A stretch of 64,000 nt of DNA from Frankia sp. AiPa1 (GCF_023243075.1 NZ_JALKFZ020000178.1:1-64000), one strand, 5' to 3'; positions 1 to 9,262 are shown, counted from the first letter of the stretch. Notes: generated from the letters alone by a model not told the origin. A program made the numbers and translations.

Positions 1-875
1 TGATCTATGGCTCGTCCGCAGCCCACGCTGACCCAGCTCCGCGCCCTGGTCGCGGGGGGCCGCCACCCGCCCTTCGGGCCGGGGGGCGCCGCCCCGGCTT
101 CGTACTCGCGTTCCTGTTCGTCCTGTTCGTGATCGTGTCGGGACTGGTGCCGTCGCTGTTCACCTCCCACAGCTCGTCGGCGACCTCGCCCGCGGAGAAG
201 CTGCACGGCCCGAGCCTCACCCACCCGTTCGGCACCGACGAACTGGGCCGTGACCTGTTCAGCCGGATGCTGCACGGCTCCACCCTGACGATCAAGGTGA
301 CGGGCGCGTCGGTGCTCATCGCCGTCGTCGCCGGGCTCGCGCTGGGCGTCATCTCCGGGTTCTTCGGCGGCTGGATCGACGCGCTGCTGATGCGCGTCGT
401 CGACGTGCTGCTCGCGATCCCGATCCTGATGATGGCCCTGACCATCATCACCGCCCTCGGGTTCGGCCTGGTGCCGATGGCCGTCGCGGTGTCCGTCGGC
501 ATCACCCCCGGGTTCGCCCGCACCACCCGCGCCGAGGTGCTGCGGGTGCGCTCCCAGCCCTACGTGGAGGCCGCCCGCACCGGCGGCGCCTCCTGGCTGC
601 GGGTGACGCTGCGCCACGTCCTGCCGAACTCGTGGGGCCCGGTCGGAGTGCTCGCCGTGCTCGACTTCGGCACCGCCGTCCTGCTCGTGTCCACCCTGAG
701 CTTCCTCGGCTTCGGCGCCCCGCCACCCGCCCCCGAGTGGGGCAGCCTGATCTCCGGCGGACGCAACTACCTGATCACCAGTCCGTGGCTCTCGCTGCTG
801 CCCGGCCTGTTCGTCGCCCTGGTCGTGTTCAGCCTCAACCATTTGGCCCGCACCCTCGAGGAGGTGCGCCGGTGA
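1..875 (+). CDS. ABC transporter permease, DppC/OppC type (5' end at window edge)
   Basis: Inner-membrane permease of a peptide-type (dipeptide/oligopeptide/nickel) ABC importer. The frame is open to the window edge. Bases 1-2 are TG, so the codon beginning one base outside the window could be the ATG or GTG start, overlapping a TGA at 1-3 that may end an upstream permease; this is inference. That start would give about 291 residues, normal for DppC. A hydrophobic segment (FVLAFLFVLFVIV) follows a basic N-tail. The binding-protein-dependent permease signature (YVEAARTGGASWLRVTLRHVLPN region, about residues 187-209) is clear and further membrane helices follow. Its stop overlaps the GTG of the ATPase gene by 4 bases, so the two are translationally coupled. 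Substrate unknown. Confidence 0.9.
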   Translation, partial: IYGSSAAHADPAPRPGRGGPPPALRAGGRRPGFVLAFLFVLFVIVSGLVPSLFTSHSSSATSPAEKLHGPSLTHPFGTDELGRDLFSRMLHGSTLTIKVTGASVLIAVVAGLALGVISGFFGGWIDALLMRVVDVLLAIPILMMALTIITALGFGLVPMAVAVSVGITPGFARTTRAEVLRVRSQPYVEAARTGGASWLRVTLRHVLPNSWGPVGVLAVLDFGTAVLLVSTLSFLGFGAPPPAPEWGSLISGGRNYLITSPWLSLLPGLFVALVVFSLNHLARTLEEVRR

Positions 876-2716
876 GCGCGCCGAACCCGGCCGAGACGGC
901 CACCAGCCCTGCCCCGACCGGCGCTGCCGACCGGCCGCTTGTGGAGCTTGCCGGGCTCAGCGTCGGCTACCGGCAGCACGGCCAGGTCGTCCCGGCGGTG
1001 CAGGAGGTCAGCCTGACCGTCGCCGCGGGGGAGACCGTCGCCGTCGTCGGCGAGTCCGGATCGGGCAAGACCACCACGGCCAACGCCATCCTCGGCCTGC
1101 TGCCCGCCAACGGTGTGGTCACCGCCGGGCGGATCACCCTTGCCGGCACCGATGTCACCGGCGCCCCCGAGCGGGAGCTGCGCCGGCTGCGCGGGCCGGT
1201 CGTCGGCCTCATCCCCCAGGATCCGATGGTCGGGCTCAACCCGACGATGCGCATCGGCGGGCAGGTCGGCGAGGCGGTGCGCCGCCGGGGGGTGGACCGC
1301 CGCCTGGTGACCGCGGAGGTCCTCGAGGCCCTGGAACGTGCCGGGGTCGACCGGCCGGCGATGCGGGCCCGCCAATACCCGAACGAGCTGTCCGGCGGGC
1401 TGCGCCAGCGGGTGCTCATCGCCATCGCGCTCGCCGGCCACCCCCGCCTCATCGTCGCGGACGAGCCGACCAGCGCCCTGGACGTCACCGTCCAGCAGCG
1501 CATCCTCGACCATCTCGCCGGGCTGGCCCGACAGACCAGCACCTCCCTGCTGATCATCACCCATGACCTGGGAGTCGCCGCGGACCGGGCCGACCGGGTG
1601 ATCGTGATGCGCCGTGGGCGCATCGTCGAACAGGCCGGACCGCGGGAGATCCTGCTGCACCCGCGCGAGGACTACACCCGCCACCTCATCGCCGTCGCAC
1701 CCGCGCTGTCGCACGCCGGCGGCGTCGTGCCGCGGCACACCGAGGTGGCACCGGCGCCCGAGCTGCTGCACCTGGACGGCGTCGGCAAGGACTTCCGGCT
1801 GCCCCGCGGCGGCGACACCCGCCTGTTCGCCGCCCTCGACGACGTGACGCTGACCGTGCGCGCCGGGCAGACCCTCGGCCTGGTCGGCGAGTCCGGCTCG
1901 GGCAAGACGACGGCGCTGCGCATCGCGATGGGGCTGGAACGTCCCACCCGTGGCCGGGTCCGGCTCGACGGCACCGATATCACCGGCGCCAGCTGGTCGC
2001 AGCTGCGGCCGCTGCGGCGACGCTTCCAGCTCGTCCACCAGAATCCGTTCTCCTCCCTCGACCCGCGGTTCAGCGTCGGGCAGAGCATCGCCGAGCCGCT
2101 GGTCTCCTTCCGTGTCGGCGACCGGGCGTCCCGCGCCGCCCGGGTCCGGGAACTACTCGACCAGGTCGCCCTGCCGGCCGCCTACGCCGAGCGCCGCCCC
2201 GCGGAGCTCTCCGGCGGTCAGCGCCAGCGGGTCGCGATCGCCCGGGCGCTGGCGCTCGCACCCGAGCTCGTCTTCCTCGACGAACCGGTCTCGGCGCTGG
2301 ACGTCTCCGTGCAGGACCAGATCCTCACCCTGCTCGCCCGGCTGCAGGACGAGCTCGGGATCGGCTACCTGTTCGTCTCCCACGATCTGGCGGTCGTCGC
2401 CGCCCTCGCCCACCACGTCGCCGTGCTGCGCGGAGGCCGGATCGTGGAGAGCGGCCCGGCGGCCACCGTGCTCACCGCCCCGGCGCAGGAGCACACCCGC
2501 GAGCTGCTCGGCGCCGTACCCGGCCAGCGGTTCGCCGCCGACCTCGCCGCACCGAAAACCGGCTCACCCGCGGCCGGTGCACCCGCGACCGGCACGCCGG
2601 TGACCGATGTGCCCGTGCCCGTGATCGACGTACCCGTGACCGCGGGCGTTCCCACCGGCGCGGGGACGCCCAGCGCGGCCCCCGTCGACCTCAGACAGGA
2701 AGGACGAAGGCATTGA
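872..2716 (+). CDS. ABC transporter, two fused ATPase domains (DppD-DppF type)
   Basis: Cytoplasmic energy-coupling protein of the peptide-type importer, with both nucleotide-binding domains in one 614-residue chain. Walker A GESGSGKTT occurs near residues 60 and 339, ABC signatures LSGGLRQRV and LSGGQRQRV follow, and Walker B-type DEPTSALD and DEPVSALD are present. Each half ends with the oligopeptide-ABC C-terminal region. The GTG at 872 is chosen because it overlaps the permease stop (GTGA); longer in-frame extensions would run through the permease gene. The last 60 residues are a Pro/Thr/Val/Ala-rich tail (repeats such as VPVTA) not needed by the family. The stop overlaps the next start (TTGA at 2713-2716). 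Confidence 0.93.
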   Translation: MSAPNPAETATSPAPTGAADRPLVELAGLSVGYRQHGQVVPAVQEVSLTVAAGETVAVVGESGSGKTTTANAILGLLPANGVVTAGRITLAGTDVTGAPERELRRLRGPVVGLIPQDPMVGLNPTMRIGGQVGEAVRRRGVDRRLVTAEVLEALERAGVDRPAMRARQYPNELSGGLRQRVLIAIALAGHPRLIVADEPTSALDVTVQQRILDHLAGLARQTSTSLLIITHDLGVAADRADRVIVMRRGRIVEQAGPREILLHPREDYTRHLIAVAPALSHAGGVVPRHTEVAPAPELLHLDGVGKDFRLPRGGDTRLFAALDDVTLTVRAGQTLGLVGESGSGKTTALRIAMGLERPTRGRVRLDGTDITGASWSQLRPLRRRFQLVHQNPFSSLDPRFSVGQSIAEPLVSFRVGDRASRAARVRELLDQVALPAAYAERRPAELSGGQRQRVAIARALALAPELVFLDEPVSALDVSVQDQILTLLARLQDELGIGYLFVSHDLAVVAALAHHVAVLRGGRIVESGPAATVLTAPAQEHTRELLGAVPGQRFAADLAAPKTGSPAAGAPATGTPVTDVPVPVIDVPVTAGVPTGAGTPSAAPVDLRQEGRRH

Positions 2717-4932
2717 CCGCGGACCTGGAGGGCAGCAGCGCACCCGCAGCCGACTCGACTGCGGCGAGCCGGCGCTATGTGATCATCGGTGCCGGCGCGG
2801 TCGGCGCGACCGTCGCGGCCGAGCTTCACCTCGCCGGGATCGGCGTCGTCCTGGTCGCCCGCGGGGCGAACCTCGCAGCCCTGCGCGAGAGCGGCCTGCG
2901 CTACATCCGGCCGCCGCGCTCCGTCGGCGGTCCCGCCGTCGTGCACCAGCTCGACCTGCCGGTGCTGGCCGGGCCGGACGAGGCCGACCTGCGCAGCGGG
3001 GACGTCCTGGTCCTCGCCACCAAGTCCCAGGACAGCGAGGCGGTGCTGGCACAGTGGGCCTGGGCACCCGTGGACGGCGGTGCCAGCACGGCCGCCGAGG
3101 CGCTGCCCGTCGTACTGCTGCAGAACGGCCTCGACAGTGCCCGCGCGGCGCTGCGCCGCTTCGCCACCGTCCTCGACGCCGTGGTCTACAGCCCGTCGTC
3201 CCATCTGCGGCCCGCCGAGGTGATCTCACCGGCCAGGCCGAGTGTCGCCGGCTTCCTGCTCGGGCGCGCCCCCTTCGCGCCCGCGGTGCCTGGCGGGTCG
3301 CCGGGCGCTGTCGTGGACGGTGCTGTCGTGGACGGTGCTGTCGTGGAAGGTATAGCCGGCGACCTGCGCCGCGCGGCGTCCGCGGTGCTCGTCGTCGACG
3401 ACATCACGCGTTGGAAGGCCGGCAAACTGCTGGGCAACCTCGCCTACAACCTTGACGCGATCTACCCACCCGGCCCGCGGCGCGACACGGTCGCCGCCGA
3501 GCTTGTCACCGAGGCCCGCCGGGTCTTCGCCGCCGCCGGCATCGACGTGGCTGACGTGCGGTCCAGCCCACTGGACCTCAGTGGACTCACCATCGCCGAG
3601 ATTCCGGGCTACGCCCGCGGTGGCAGCTCGACCTGGCAGAGTCTCGCCCGCGGCGGCTCGGTCGAGTCGGACTACCTCAACGGCGAGATCGTGCTGCTCG
3701 CCCGGCTGCACGGACTGACCGCGCCGATCAACGCCGGAGTCCAGGCCCGCATCGCCACCGCCTCGCGCCTGGGCGCCCGCCCCGGTGGCCTTGGCGACGA
3801 CGACCTCGAGGCCCTGCTGGCCCTGGCCGCCACCAACAGCGCCACCGCCACCGCCACCACCGGCCCAGCGGCGGGCCCCGCGGGCCGAGTCGTCGCCGGC
3901 GAGGTACTCGTCGAGGCCAAGGCGCTGCAGGACGAGTTGACCTCGGCCACGCCGCCGCTGCTGCTCGACGTGCGCTGGGCGCTCGGCGATCCGGACGGCC
4001 ACGATCACTACCGTGAGGGTCATCTGCCCGGCGCTGTCTTCGTTGACCTCGAGACCGAACTCAGCGACCACGCGCTGGCCGCCGCACCGGGCGGCACCGC
4101 CGGACGTCATCCCCTGCCCGCCGTCGACGAGCTCCAGCGCGCCGCGCGCCGCTGGGGTTTGCGAGCCGGGCGTGGGGTCGTCGTCTACGACGACGCCGGC
4201 GGCCTGTCCGCCGCCCGCGCCTGGTGGCTGCTGCGCTGGGCCGGGGTGCGCGACGTGCGCATCCTCGACGGTGCGCTGCGCGCCTGGCGCGGCGCCGGCC
4301 TGCCCCTGGAAACGGGGGAGATCATCCCTGCGCCGGGCGACGTCGTCCTGACCGGCGGGCACCTGCCCGTCCTCGACGCCGACGCGGCCGGCGCGCTCGC
4401 CCGCGACGGCATCCTGCTCGACGCCCGGGCAGGCGAGCGTTACCGCGGCGAGGTCGAGCCGGTCGACCCGCGCGCCGGACACATCCCCGGGGCGATCAGC
4501 GCCGCGACCGGCGACAACCTCGACGCCACCGGACGTTTCCGTCCCGCCGACGAGCTGCGCGCCCGCTTCGCCGCCCTCGGCGTCCCCGTTCGCGCCACGG
4601 CCGAAGCCTCCCGCTCCGCCCCCGCCCCCACCCCCGCAGGCGCCGCTGCCGCCGCCTCGGGCGCCGGCTCGGTGAACGGCGCGGCGAGTAGCTCCGCGTC
4701 CGCCCTGCGCGCCCCGGCTGCGACGGTGCTCGCGGTCCCGCCGGTGCCCGCACAGGCGGGACCGGCCGACGGGGCGAACGCCACGGTCGGCGTGTACTGC
4801 GGATCCGGGGTGACCGCCGCGCACCAGATCGCCGCGCTCGCGATCGCCGGCGTCGACGCCGCCCTGTACGCGGGATCCTGGTCGGCGTGGTCGTCGGATC
4901 CGGCCCGGCCCGTGGCCACCGGCGCCCGATGA
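2713..4932 (+). CDS. Fusion: ketopantoate-reductase-like (PanE/ApbA) + 3-mercaptopyruvate sulfurtransferase-like rhodanese
   Basis: 739 residues with two enzyme modules. Residues ~20-385 are a 6-phosphogluconate-type fold dehydrogenase of the 2-dehydropantoate reductase family: NADP-binding GAGAVG near residue 25, LLQNG, the Lys/Asn active-site region RWKAGKLLGN near 233, and a C-terminal STWQSLARGGSVESD stretch. Residues ~400-735 form a tandem rhodanese: an inactive N-domain (LLLDVRWA...) and a catalytic domain with CGSGVTA near 696. This loop is typical of mercaptopyruvate sulfurtransferase (thiosulfate enzymes usually have CRKGVT). A 15-bp tandem repeat at 3307-3351 encodes AVVDG twice then AVVEG in the reductase. 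An Ala/Pro-rich insert of about 45 residues precedes the catalytic loop. The TTG start overlaps the ATPase stop and the stop overlaps the next ATG. Confidence 0.9.
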   Translation: MTADLEGSSAPAADSTAASRRYVIIGAGAVGATVAAELHLAGIGVVLVARGANLAALRESGLRYIRPPRSVGGPAVVHQLDLPVLAGPDEADLRSGDVLVLATKSQDSEAVLAQWAWAPVDGGASTAAEALPVVLLQNGLDSARAALRRFATVLDAVVYSPSSHLRPAEVISPARPSVAGFLLGRAPFAPAVPGGSPGAVVDGAVVDGAVVEGIAGDLRRAASAVLVVDDITRWKAGKLLGNLAYNLDAIYPPGPRRDTVAAELVTEARRVFAAAGIDVADVRSSPLDLSGLTIAEIPGYARGGSSTWQSLARGGSVESDYLNGEIVLLARLHGLTAPINAGVQARIATASRLGARPGGLGDDDLEALLALAATNSATATATTGPAAGPAGRVVAGEVLVEAKALQDELTSATPPLLLDVRWALGDPDGHDHYREGHLPGAVFVDLETELSDHALAAAPGGTAGRHPLPAVDELQRAARRWGLRAGRGVVVYDDAGGLSAARAWWLLRWAGVRDVRILDGALRAWRGAGLPLETGEIIPAPGDVVLTGGHLPVLDADAAGALARDGILLDARAGERYRGEVEPVDPRAGHIPGAISAATGDNLDATGRFRPADELRARFAALGVPVRATAEASRSAPAPTPAGAAAAASGAGSVNGAASSSASALRAPAATVLAVPPVPAQAGPADGANATVGVYCGSGVTAAHQIAALAIAGVDAALYAGSWSAWSSDPARPVATGAR

Positions 4933-6431
4933 GCACCGGCCTCCCGTCCGCCGCCGCGACACCCGCACCGGCCGCGGCGGTCTCGGGCAGCGGCCCGTCG
5001 CCCGGGACCGGGACCCGCACACCGGCCGTGGCCGTGGCCGAGGCCGCGGGGCGGCGGGGGGCCGCGACGCGGCCGCTGGTGGCCGAGGCGTTCGCCGTCG
5101 CGCTGCCGGTGGGCCGCTGGAGCACCGATCCGGCCGTCGTCGACGCGCACCGGCTCGACCGTTCCGGCTGGATCCCGTCGGGGCGCCCGCTGGGCGTCGC
5201 CTTCGCCCGGGAGGTCGCCGATGTCCAGGCCGTCCTGCGGGTCGCCGCCGCCCGCGGGGTCGCCGTCACGGTGCGCGGCGCCGGCACGGGCCTTGCCGGC
5301 GGGGCGGCGGCCAGCGCGGGCGGGGTGGTACTCGACCTCTCCGGCATGAACCAGATCCGCGAGCTGTCCGTCACCGACGCCGTGGCCGTCGTCGAACCCG
5401 GCGTCATCACCGCCGACCTGGACGCCGCCGCCCGCGGTGTCGGCCTCAGCTACGCCCCGGACCCGGCGAGCGCCGAGATCTCCACCATCGGCGGCAACAT
5501 CGCCACCAACGCCGGCGGGCTGCGCTGCGCGAAGTACGGCGTCACCCGCGAGTCCGTCCTCGGCCTCGACGTCGTCCTCGCCGACGGCGAGGTGATCTCC
5601 ACTGGGCGGCGGACGGTGAAGGGCGTCGCCGGATACGACCTGACCGCCCTGTTCGTCGGCTCCGAGGGCACCCTCGGCGTCGTCGTCGGCGCCACCCTGC
5701 GGCTGCGACCGATTCCGCGGGCCACCGTCACCCTCGTCGGCTACTTCGACACGGTGGCCGACGCCGTCGACGCCGTCACCGCGCTGGCTGCCGCCGGCAT
5801 CGTGCCCGCCGTCGCCGAGCTGCTCGACGCCCCCACCGTCCGAGCCGTCGACGCCGCCACGGGCAGCGGACTGGCCGCGCACGGTGACGTCTTCCTGCTC
5901 GTCCAGACCGACGGCGCGGGCGCCGGTGAGGAAGCCGACGAGGTGCAGGCCATCCTCGCCGATCGGGCCCGGCTGGTGCACCGCTCCAGCGACGAGTCCG
6001 GCGCCGAGGCACTGCTCGCCGCCCGCCGCGCCGCCCTGCCGAGCCTCGAGCGCCTCGGCCGGCCCCTCATCGAGGACATCGCCGTCCCGCGCGGCAGGCT
6101 CGCGACCGCCGTCGCCCGCATCGCCGAGATCGGCGCCGCCACCGGCGTCGACCTCTACACCCTCGCCCATGCCGCCGACGGAAACCTGCACCCGATCATC
6201 GTCGTCGACCCGGGCGAACCGGAGATCCCGGCCGCGGCCTGGAGCGCCGCCGAGCAGATCTTCGCCCTCGCACTCGAGCTCGGCGGCACCATCACCGGCG
6301 AGCACGGCATCGGCCGGCTCAAACGCCGCTGGCTCGCCACCGAACTCGGCTCCCACCAGCACGACCTCCAGCAGCGCCTGCGCGCCGCCTTCGACCCCAC
6401 CGGCATCCTCAATCCCGGCCGCGGCCTGTAG
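4929..6431 (+). CDS. FAD-linked 2-hydroxyacid dehydrogenase (GlcD / D-lactate dehydrogenase type)
   Basis: Oxidises a 2-hydroxy acid to a 2-oxo acid through FAD. 500 residues. The PCMH-type FAD domain shows VRGAGTGLAGGAAA near residues 116-129 and the STIGGNIATNAGG / KYGVTRE region that holds FAD. The C-terminal cap has DGNLHP and GEHGIGRLKR, the usual metal/substrate-binding motifs of GlcD. The ATG at 4929 overlaps the stop of the sulfurtransferase fusion (ATGA), so it is chosen over an upstream in-frame codon at 4887. The first ~45 residues are Ala/Pro-rich. No GlcE/GlcF subunits are nearby. Coupling to a mercaptopyruvate-type sulfurtransferase suggests that its 2-oxo product may feed that enzyme (inference). 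Confidence 0.92.
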   Translation: MSTGLPSAAATPAPAAAVSGSGPSPGTGTRTPAVAVAEAAGRRGAATRPLVAEAFAVALPVGRWSTDPAVVDAHRLDRSGWIPSGRPLGVAFAREVADVQAVLRVAAARGVAVTVRGAGTGLAGGAAASAGGVVLDLSGMNQIRELSVTDAVAVVEPGVITADLDAAARGVGLSYAPDPASAEISTIGGNIATNAGGLRCAKYGVTRESVLGLDVVLADGEVISTGRRTVKGVAGYDLTALFVGSEGTLGVVVGATLRLRPIPRATVTLVGYFDTVADAVDAVTALAAAGIVPAVAELLDAPTVRAVDAATGSGLAAHGDVFLLVQTDGAGAGEEADEVQAILADRARLVHRSSDESGAEALLAARRAALPSLERLGRPLIEDIAVPRGRLATAVARIAEIGAATGVDLYTLAHAADGNLHPIIVVDPGEPEIPAAAWSAAEQIFALALELGGTITGEHGIGRLKRRWLATELGSHQHDLQQRLRAAFDPTGILNPGRGL

Positions 6432-6613
6432 GCCGAGCCCCCCGCGGTGACCGCGGTGACCGCAATCGGATGGTCTAGGCGTGTGGGACTTCTATGATGT
6501 GGATATGGGGACGCCCGCACAGCGTAGCGACGGCACGTGTCCGCGTGGCCGGACCCGCGGTGCCGACGACGACAGCCGCCGCTCGGACCGGGCGGTAGGA
6601 CCGGGAGACCAGC

Positions 6614-7399
6614 GTGTCCACTGATCACGGCACCCTGTCCGCCGAGCTCTGGCTGCGGCGCTTCCAGCCTGGCCCACCCGACGGGCCGCGGCTGGTGCTG
6701 TTCCCCCACGCCGGCGGAGCGGCGAGCTTCTTCATACCGTTGGCGAAGGCGATGGCCCCGGTGGCCGAGGTGCTCGCCGTGCAGTACCCGGGCCGCCAGG
6801 ACCGGCGGCTCGAGCCGCTGCACACCTCGATCGCGCCGCTGGCCGACGCGCTCGCCGAGGTGATCAGCGGCCTGCCCGACGATCGTCCGCTGGTGCTGTT
6901 CGGGCACAGCATGGGGGCGATCGTCGCGTTCGAGGTGATCCGGCGGCTGGCCGCGGCCGGCGGACCGCGCCCGGCGCTGCTGGTCGTCTCCGGCCGGCGC
7001 GCCCCGTCCGCGCAGCGCGACGAGGCCTACCATCTGCTACCCGAAGCCGCGTTCGTCGCGGAGATGGCGACCCTGGGCGGCACCGATCCCCGCGTCCTCG
7101 CCGAACCCGAACTGCTGGAGCTGATCCTCCCCCCGACCCGGGCCGACTACCAGGCCATCGAGACCTACGTACCGGACGCGGACGCCGTGATCAGCACCCC
7201 GGTCGTCGCGCTGATCGGCGATACCGACCCGCGGGTGACGACCGCCGAGGCGCAGCTGTGGCACCGGCACACCACGGCCTCCCTCGACCTGCGGCAGTTC
7301 CCGGGCGGGCATTTCTACCTGGTCGAGCGGCACGCCGCCGTCGCCGACACCCTGGCCCAACTGCTGGCAGCCCTGTCCACCGAGCACCGCACCTTCTGA
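6614..7399 (+). CDS. Type II thioesterase (GrsT/RifR-like alpha/beta hydrolase)
   Basis: 261 residues, the normal size for editing thioesterases that strip mis-primed acyl groups from PKS/NRPS carrier proteins. FPHAGG (oxyanion strand), the nucleophile elbow GHSMG (about residues 96-100), and the late His in FPGGHFYLVE make the hydrolase triad region. The GTG at 6614 has a GGGAG about 10 bases upstream. It stands 182 bp after the glcD-like gene in the same direction. No PKS or NRPS gene is visible in the window, so its partner synthase must lie elsewhere or it serves another acyl-thioester. Confidence 0.9.
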   Translation: MSTDHGTLSAELWLRRFQPGPPDGPRLVLFPHAGGAASFFIPLAKAMAPVAEVLAVQYPGRQDRRLEPLHTSIAPLADALAEVISGLPDDRPLVLFGHSMGAIVAFEVIRRLAAAGGPRPALLVVSGRRAPSAQRDEAYHLLPEAAFVAEMATLGGTDPRVLAEPELLELILPPTRADYQAIETYVPDADAVISTPVVALIGDTDPRVTTAEAQLWHRHTTASLDLRQFPGGHFYLVERHAAVADTLAQLLAALSTEHRTF

Positions 7400-7785
7400 C
7401 CTGGCCGGCGCGCGGACCGCCGCGTCGCCGCGCGCACCAGGAACCGCGCGCACCAGCAGCACGGTGGGTTGCCAGCGGGCTCCCATACGGACTCCGGTGT
7501 GGTCGCCGTGTGGGCCGTGACCGGAAAACATACCGAATGCACCGCGGCATCGGATGGTGTTGTGTGTCCGTCGGTGTTTTGGTGAGGCCTTCTCGCTAAA
7601 GTCTGGCCTGTGTCGATCAGCGGACCCGGGGAGTCCGCGCGGGTGACAGTCACCCAGGCCGGATTTCCTACCTTTCCGCGCGGGCGAGACCAGCATCGGG
7701 GCGCCGGGGGACGCCTGTCCCTGACCCGCGTGAGCATCCGGTCCGGGGCATGCCCGGGCGATGCGGCATCACTGGGGGCACAGAC
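7400..7785. other. Intergenic region with a GTGAC palindrome
   Basis: Between the thioesterase and acyltransferase genes I see no convincing gene. It holds a small hairpin (GCGGAC...GTCCGC around 7619-7637) and, at 7641-7655, the perfect odd palindrome GGGTGAC-A-GTCACCC, about 130 bp before the acyltransferase start. The palindrome could be an operator; no regulator is assigned. Confidence 0.4.
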
Positions 7786-9165
7786 GTGCGGGTACCGAAG
7801 CGGCCGTCCGAGCCAGACGGCCATTACCATCATCTCGACGCGCTGCGCGGCGCTTTCATGCTCGTCGGCGTGTTCGTGCATGTCGCCACACTCGGCGACG
7901 ACCGGGTCTTTCACGCCATCGGGTACGCCTCCGGCCTGTTCCGCATGGAGGGCTTCTACCTGATTTCCGGCTTTCTCTCGGCGATGCTGGTCGGAAAGTA
8001 CGGCGCCGCCCAGACCGTCCGCCGACGTTTCGCCGCCGTGGGCACACCGCTGGTCTGCACCCTGGTGCTGTTCAACCCGCCCACGCTGTGGATGACCTAC
8101 AACTTCCACAACGATCCGGACGTCTCGTTCCTGGACTTCCTCCGCGGCCGGACCCTCGCGCACCCGCAGGGCGAGCTGCACTGGACGCTGCACCTGTGGT
8201 TCCTGATCGTCCTGCTCGTCTACGCGCTGTGCACGCCCGTAGTGGTCGCGATCCTGGCCCGGCTTGTCGCGACCACGGCGTTTCGGCGGGCCACGGCCGG
8301 ACGGCTGCGCACCATGACCGTGGTCGTGGTCGCCGTCCTGGCCTTCACCATCGTGCTGCGCGGGGGACGGCGAGCCGTCGTCGAGCCACTGCTCGGCACC
8401 GGCACCGTCGGCGAACTCGCCCGGTTCACGCTGGAGTTCCTGCCCTTCTACTGCCTCGGCGTCCTGCTCCACCTCGACCGGAACCGGCTGCTGGCCCATT
8501 TCCAGCGGCCCGCACCGATCCTGCTCGCCGGATCCGGGCTCGCGCTGTTCGCCGCCAACCACGGGGTCGCGCCGCTCGCCTCCGGAACCGGGCTGGTCCT
8601 CAGCGAGGCTGTTGTCTCCGTGGCGCTCGTCGCCACGCTGTTCGCTCTCGGCGCGTGGCTGGTCCCCGGCCCGCACCCCGCGGCGCGCTACCTCGCCGAT
8701 GCCTCCTACACGGTCTACCTGTTCCATTTCTTCTTCATCTACGTGCTGGCTACCCTGCTGGGGTTCGACACGTCACTGCACTGGCCGCAGATGCTGCTCC
8801 TCAGTCTGCTGGCCATCGGTGTCACCCTGGCCATCCACCATTTCCTCATCGCGCCGTCACCCCTGCTCCGGAAACTGTTCAACGGAAAATTTCCGGGGCA
8901 GGGGAGCCGCACCCGCTCGAGCTCCCACCGGGCACCGCGGGCGGCGCCCAGGTCCGCGGCGGGTCCGCTCACGACGCCGGCCCCGGCCCAGGGTCCGGTC
9001 GTGGATCACCTCTCGGACCGGGCCCTCGTGGCGCCGCGGGCCGACCTCGACCCGGAGAACACGATGCCGCTGTCGGTCACCCGCCCGCGGACGTCGCGTC
9101 CGGGTACCTCCGGTCCGGCAACCTCGGACGTGGGGCGGACTCAGCAGCTGTACTGGATCCCGTAA
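7786..9165 (+). CDS. Membrane acyltransferase (acyltransferase-3 / OpgC-MdoC-like)
   Basis: Integral membrane O-acyltransferase-type protein, 459 residues, with about ten hydrophobic segments. The N-terminal HHLDALRGAFMLVGVFVH is the acyltransferase-3 hallmark (LDxLRG then a membrane His), and FYLISGFLSAML matches the second conserved segment. The C-terminal 80 residues are a polar, Arg/Pro/Ser-rich tail predicted cytoplasmic. GTG at 7786 is chosen for a GGGGG run 7-11 bases upstream; an ATG at 7750 in frame has no such site. The acyl acceptor is unknown; family members modify glucans, peptidoglycan, antibiotics or surface polysaccharide. Confidence 0.87.
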   Translation: MRVPKRPSEPDGHYHHLDALRGAFMLVGVFVHVATLGDDRVFHAIGYASGLFRMEGFYLISGFLSAMLVGKYGAAQTVRRRFAAVGTPLVCTLVLFNPPTLWMTYNFHNDPDVSFLDFLRGRTLAHPQGELHWTLHLWFLIVLLVYALCTPVVVAILARLVATTAFRRATAGRLRTMTVVVVAVLAFTIVLRGGRRAVVEPLLGTGTVGELARFTLEFLPFYCLGVLLHLDRNRLLAHFQRPAPILLAGSGLALFAANHGVAPLASGTGLVLSEAVVSVALVATLFALGAWLVPGPHPAARYLADASYTVYLFHFFFIYVLATLLGFDTSLHWPQMLLLSLLAIGVTLAIHHFLIAPSPLLRKLFNGKFPGQGSRTRSSSHRAPRAAPRSAAGPLTTPAPAQGPVVDHLSDRALVAPRADLDPENTMPLSVTRPRTSRPGTSGPATSDVGRTQQLYWIP

Positions 9166-9238
9166 CCCGCCGCGCCACCACCTCCGGGGGGCCGCCGGTG
9201 CCAGGGCACAGCGGTGGTTGATGACCAGCGCATCGCCG

Positions 9239-9262
9239 ACCACCGTCACTTCTGGTAAGCGG
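9239..9262 (+). repeat. 24-bp direct repeat, left copy (putative att-like site)
   Basis: Perfect 24-base duplicate of 10305-10328. The right copy covers the last codons of the ferredoxin gene (AAYQK-stop); this copy lies 1,066 bp downstream of it, 73 bp after the acyltransferase stop. Geometry matches site-specific insertion at a gene 3' end with target duplication, but no recombinase gene remains. Confidence 0.75.

Noticed and set aside
3226..5022. 598-residue minus-strand frame
   Set aside because: Antisense to the sulfurtransferase and glcD-like genes; Gly/Arg-rich composition, no motif.
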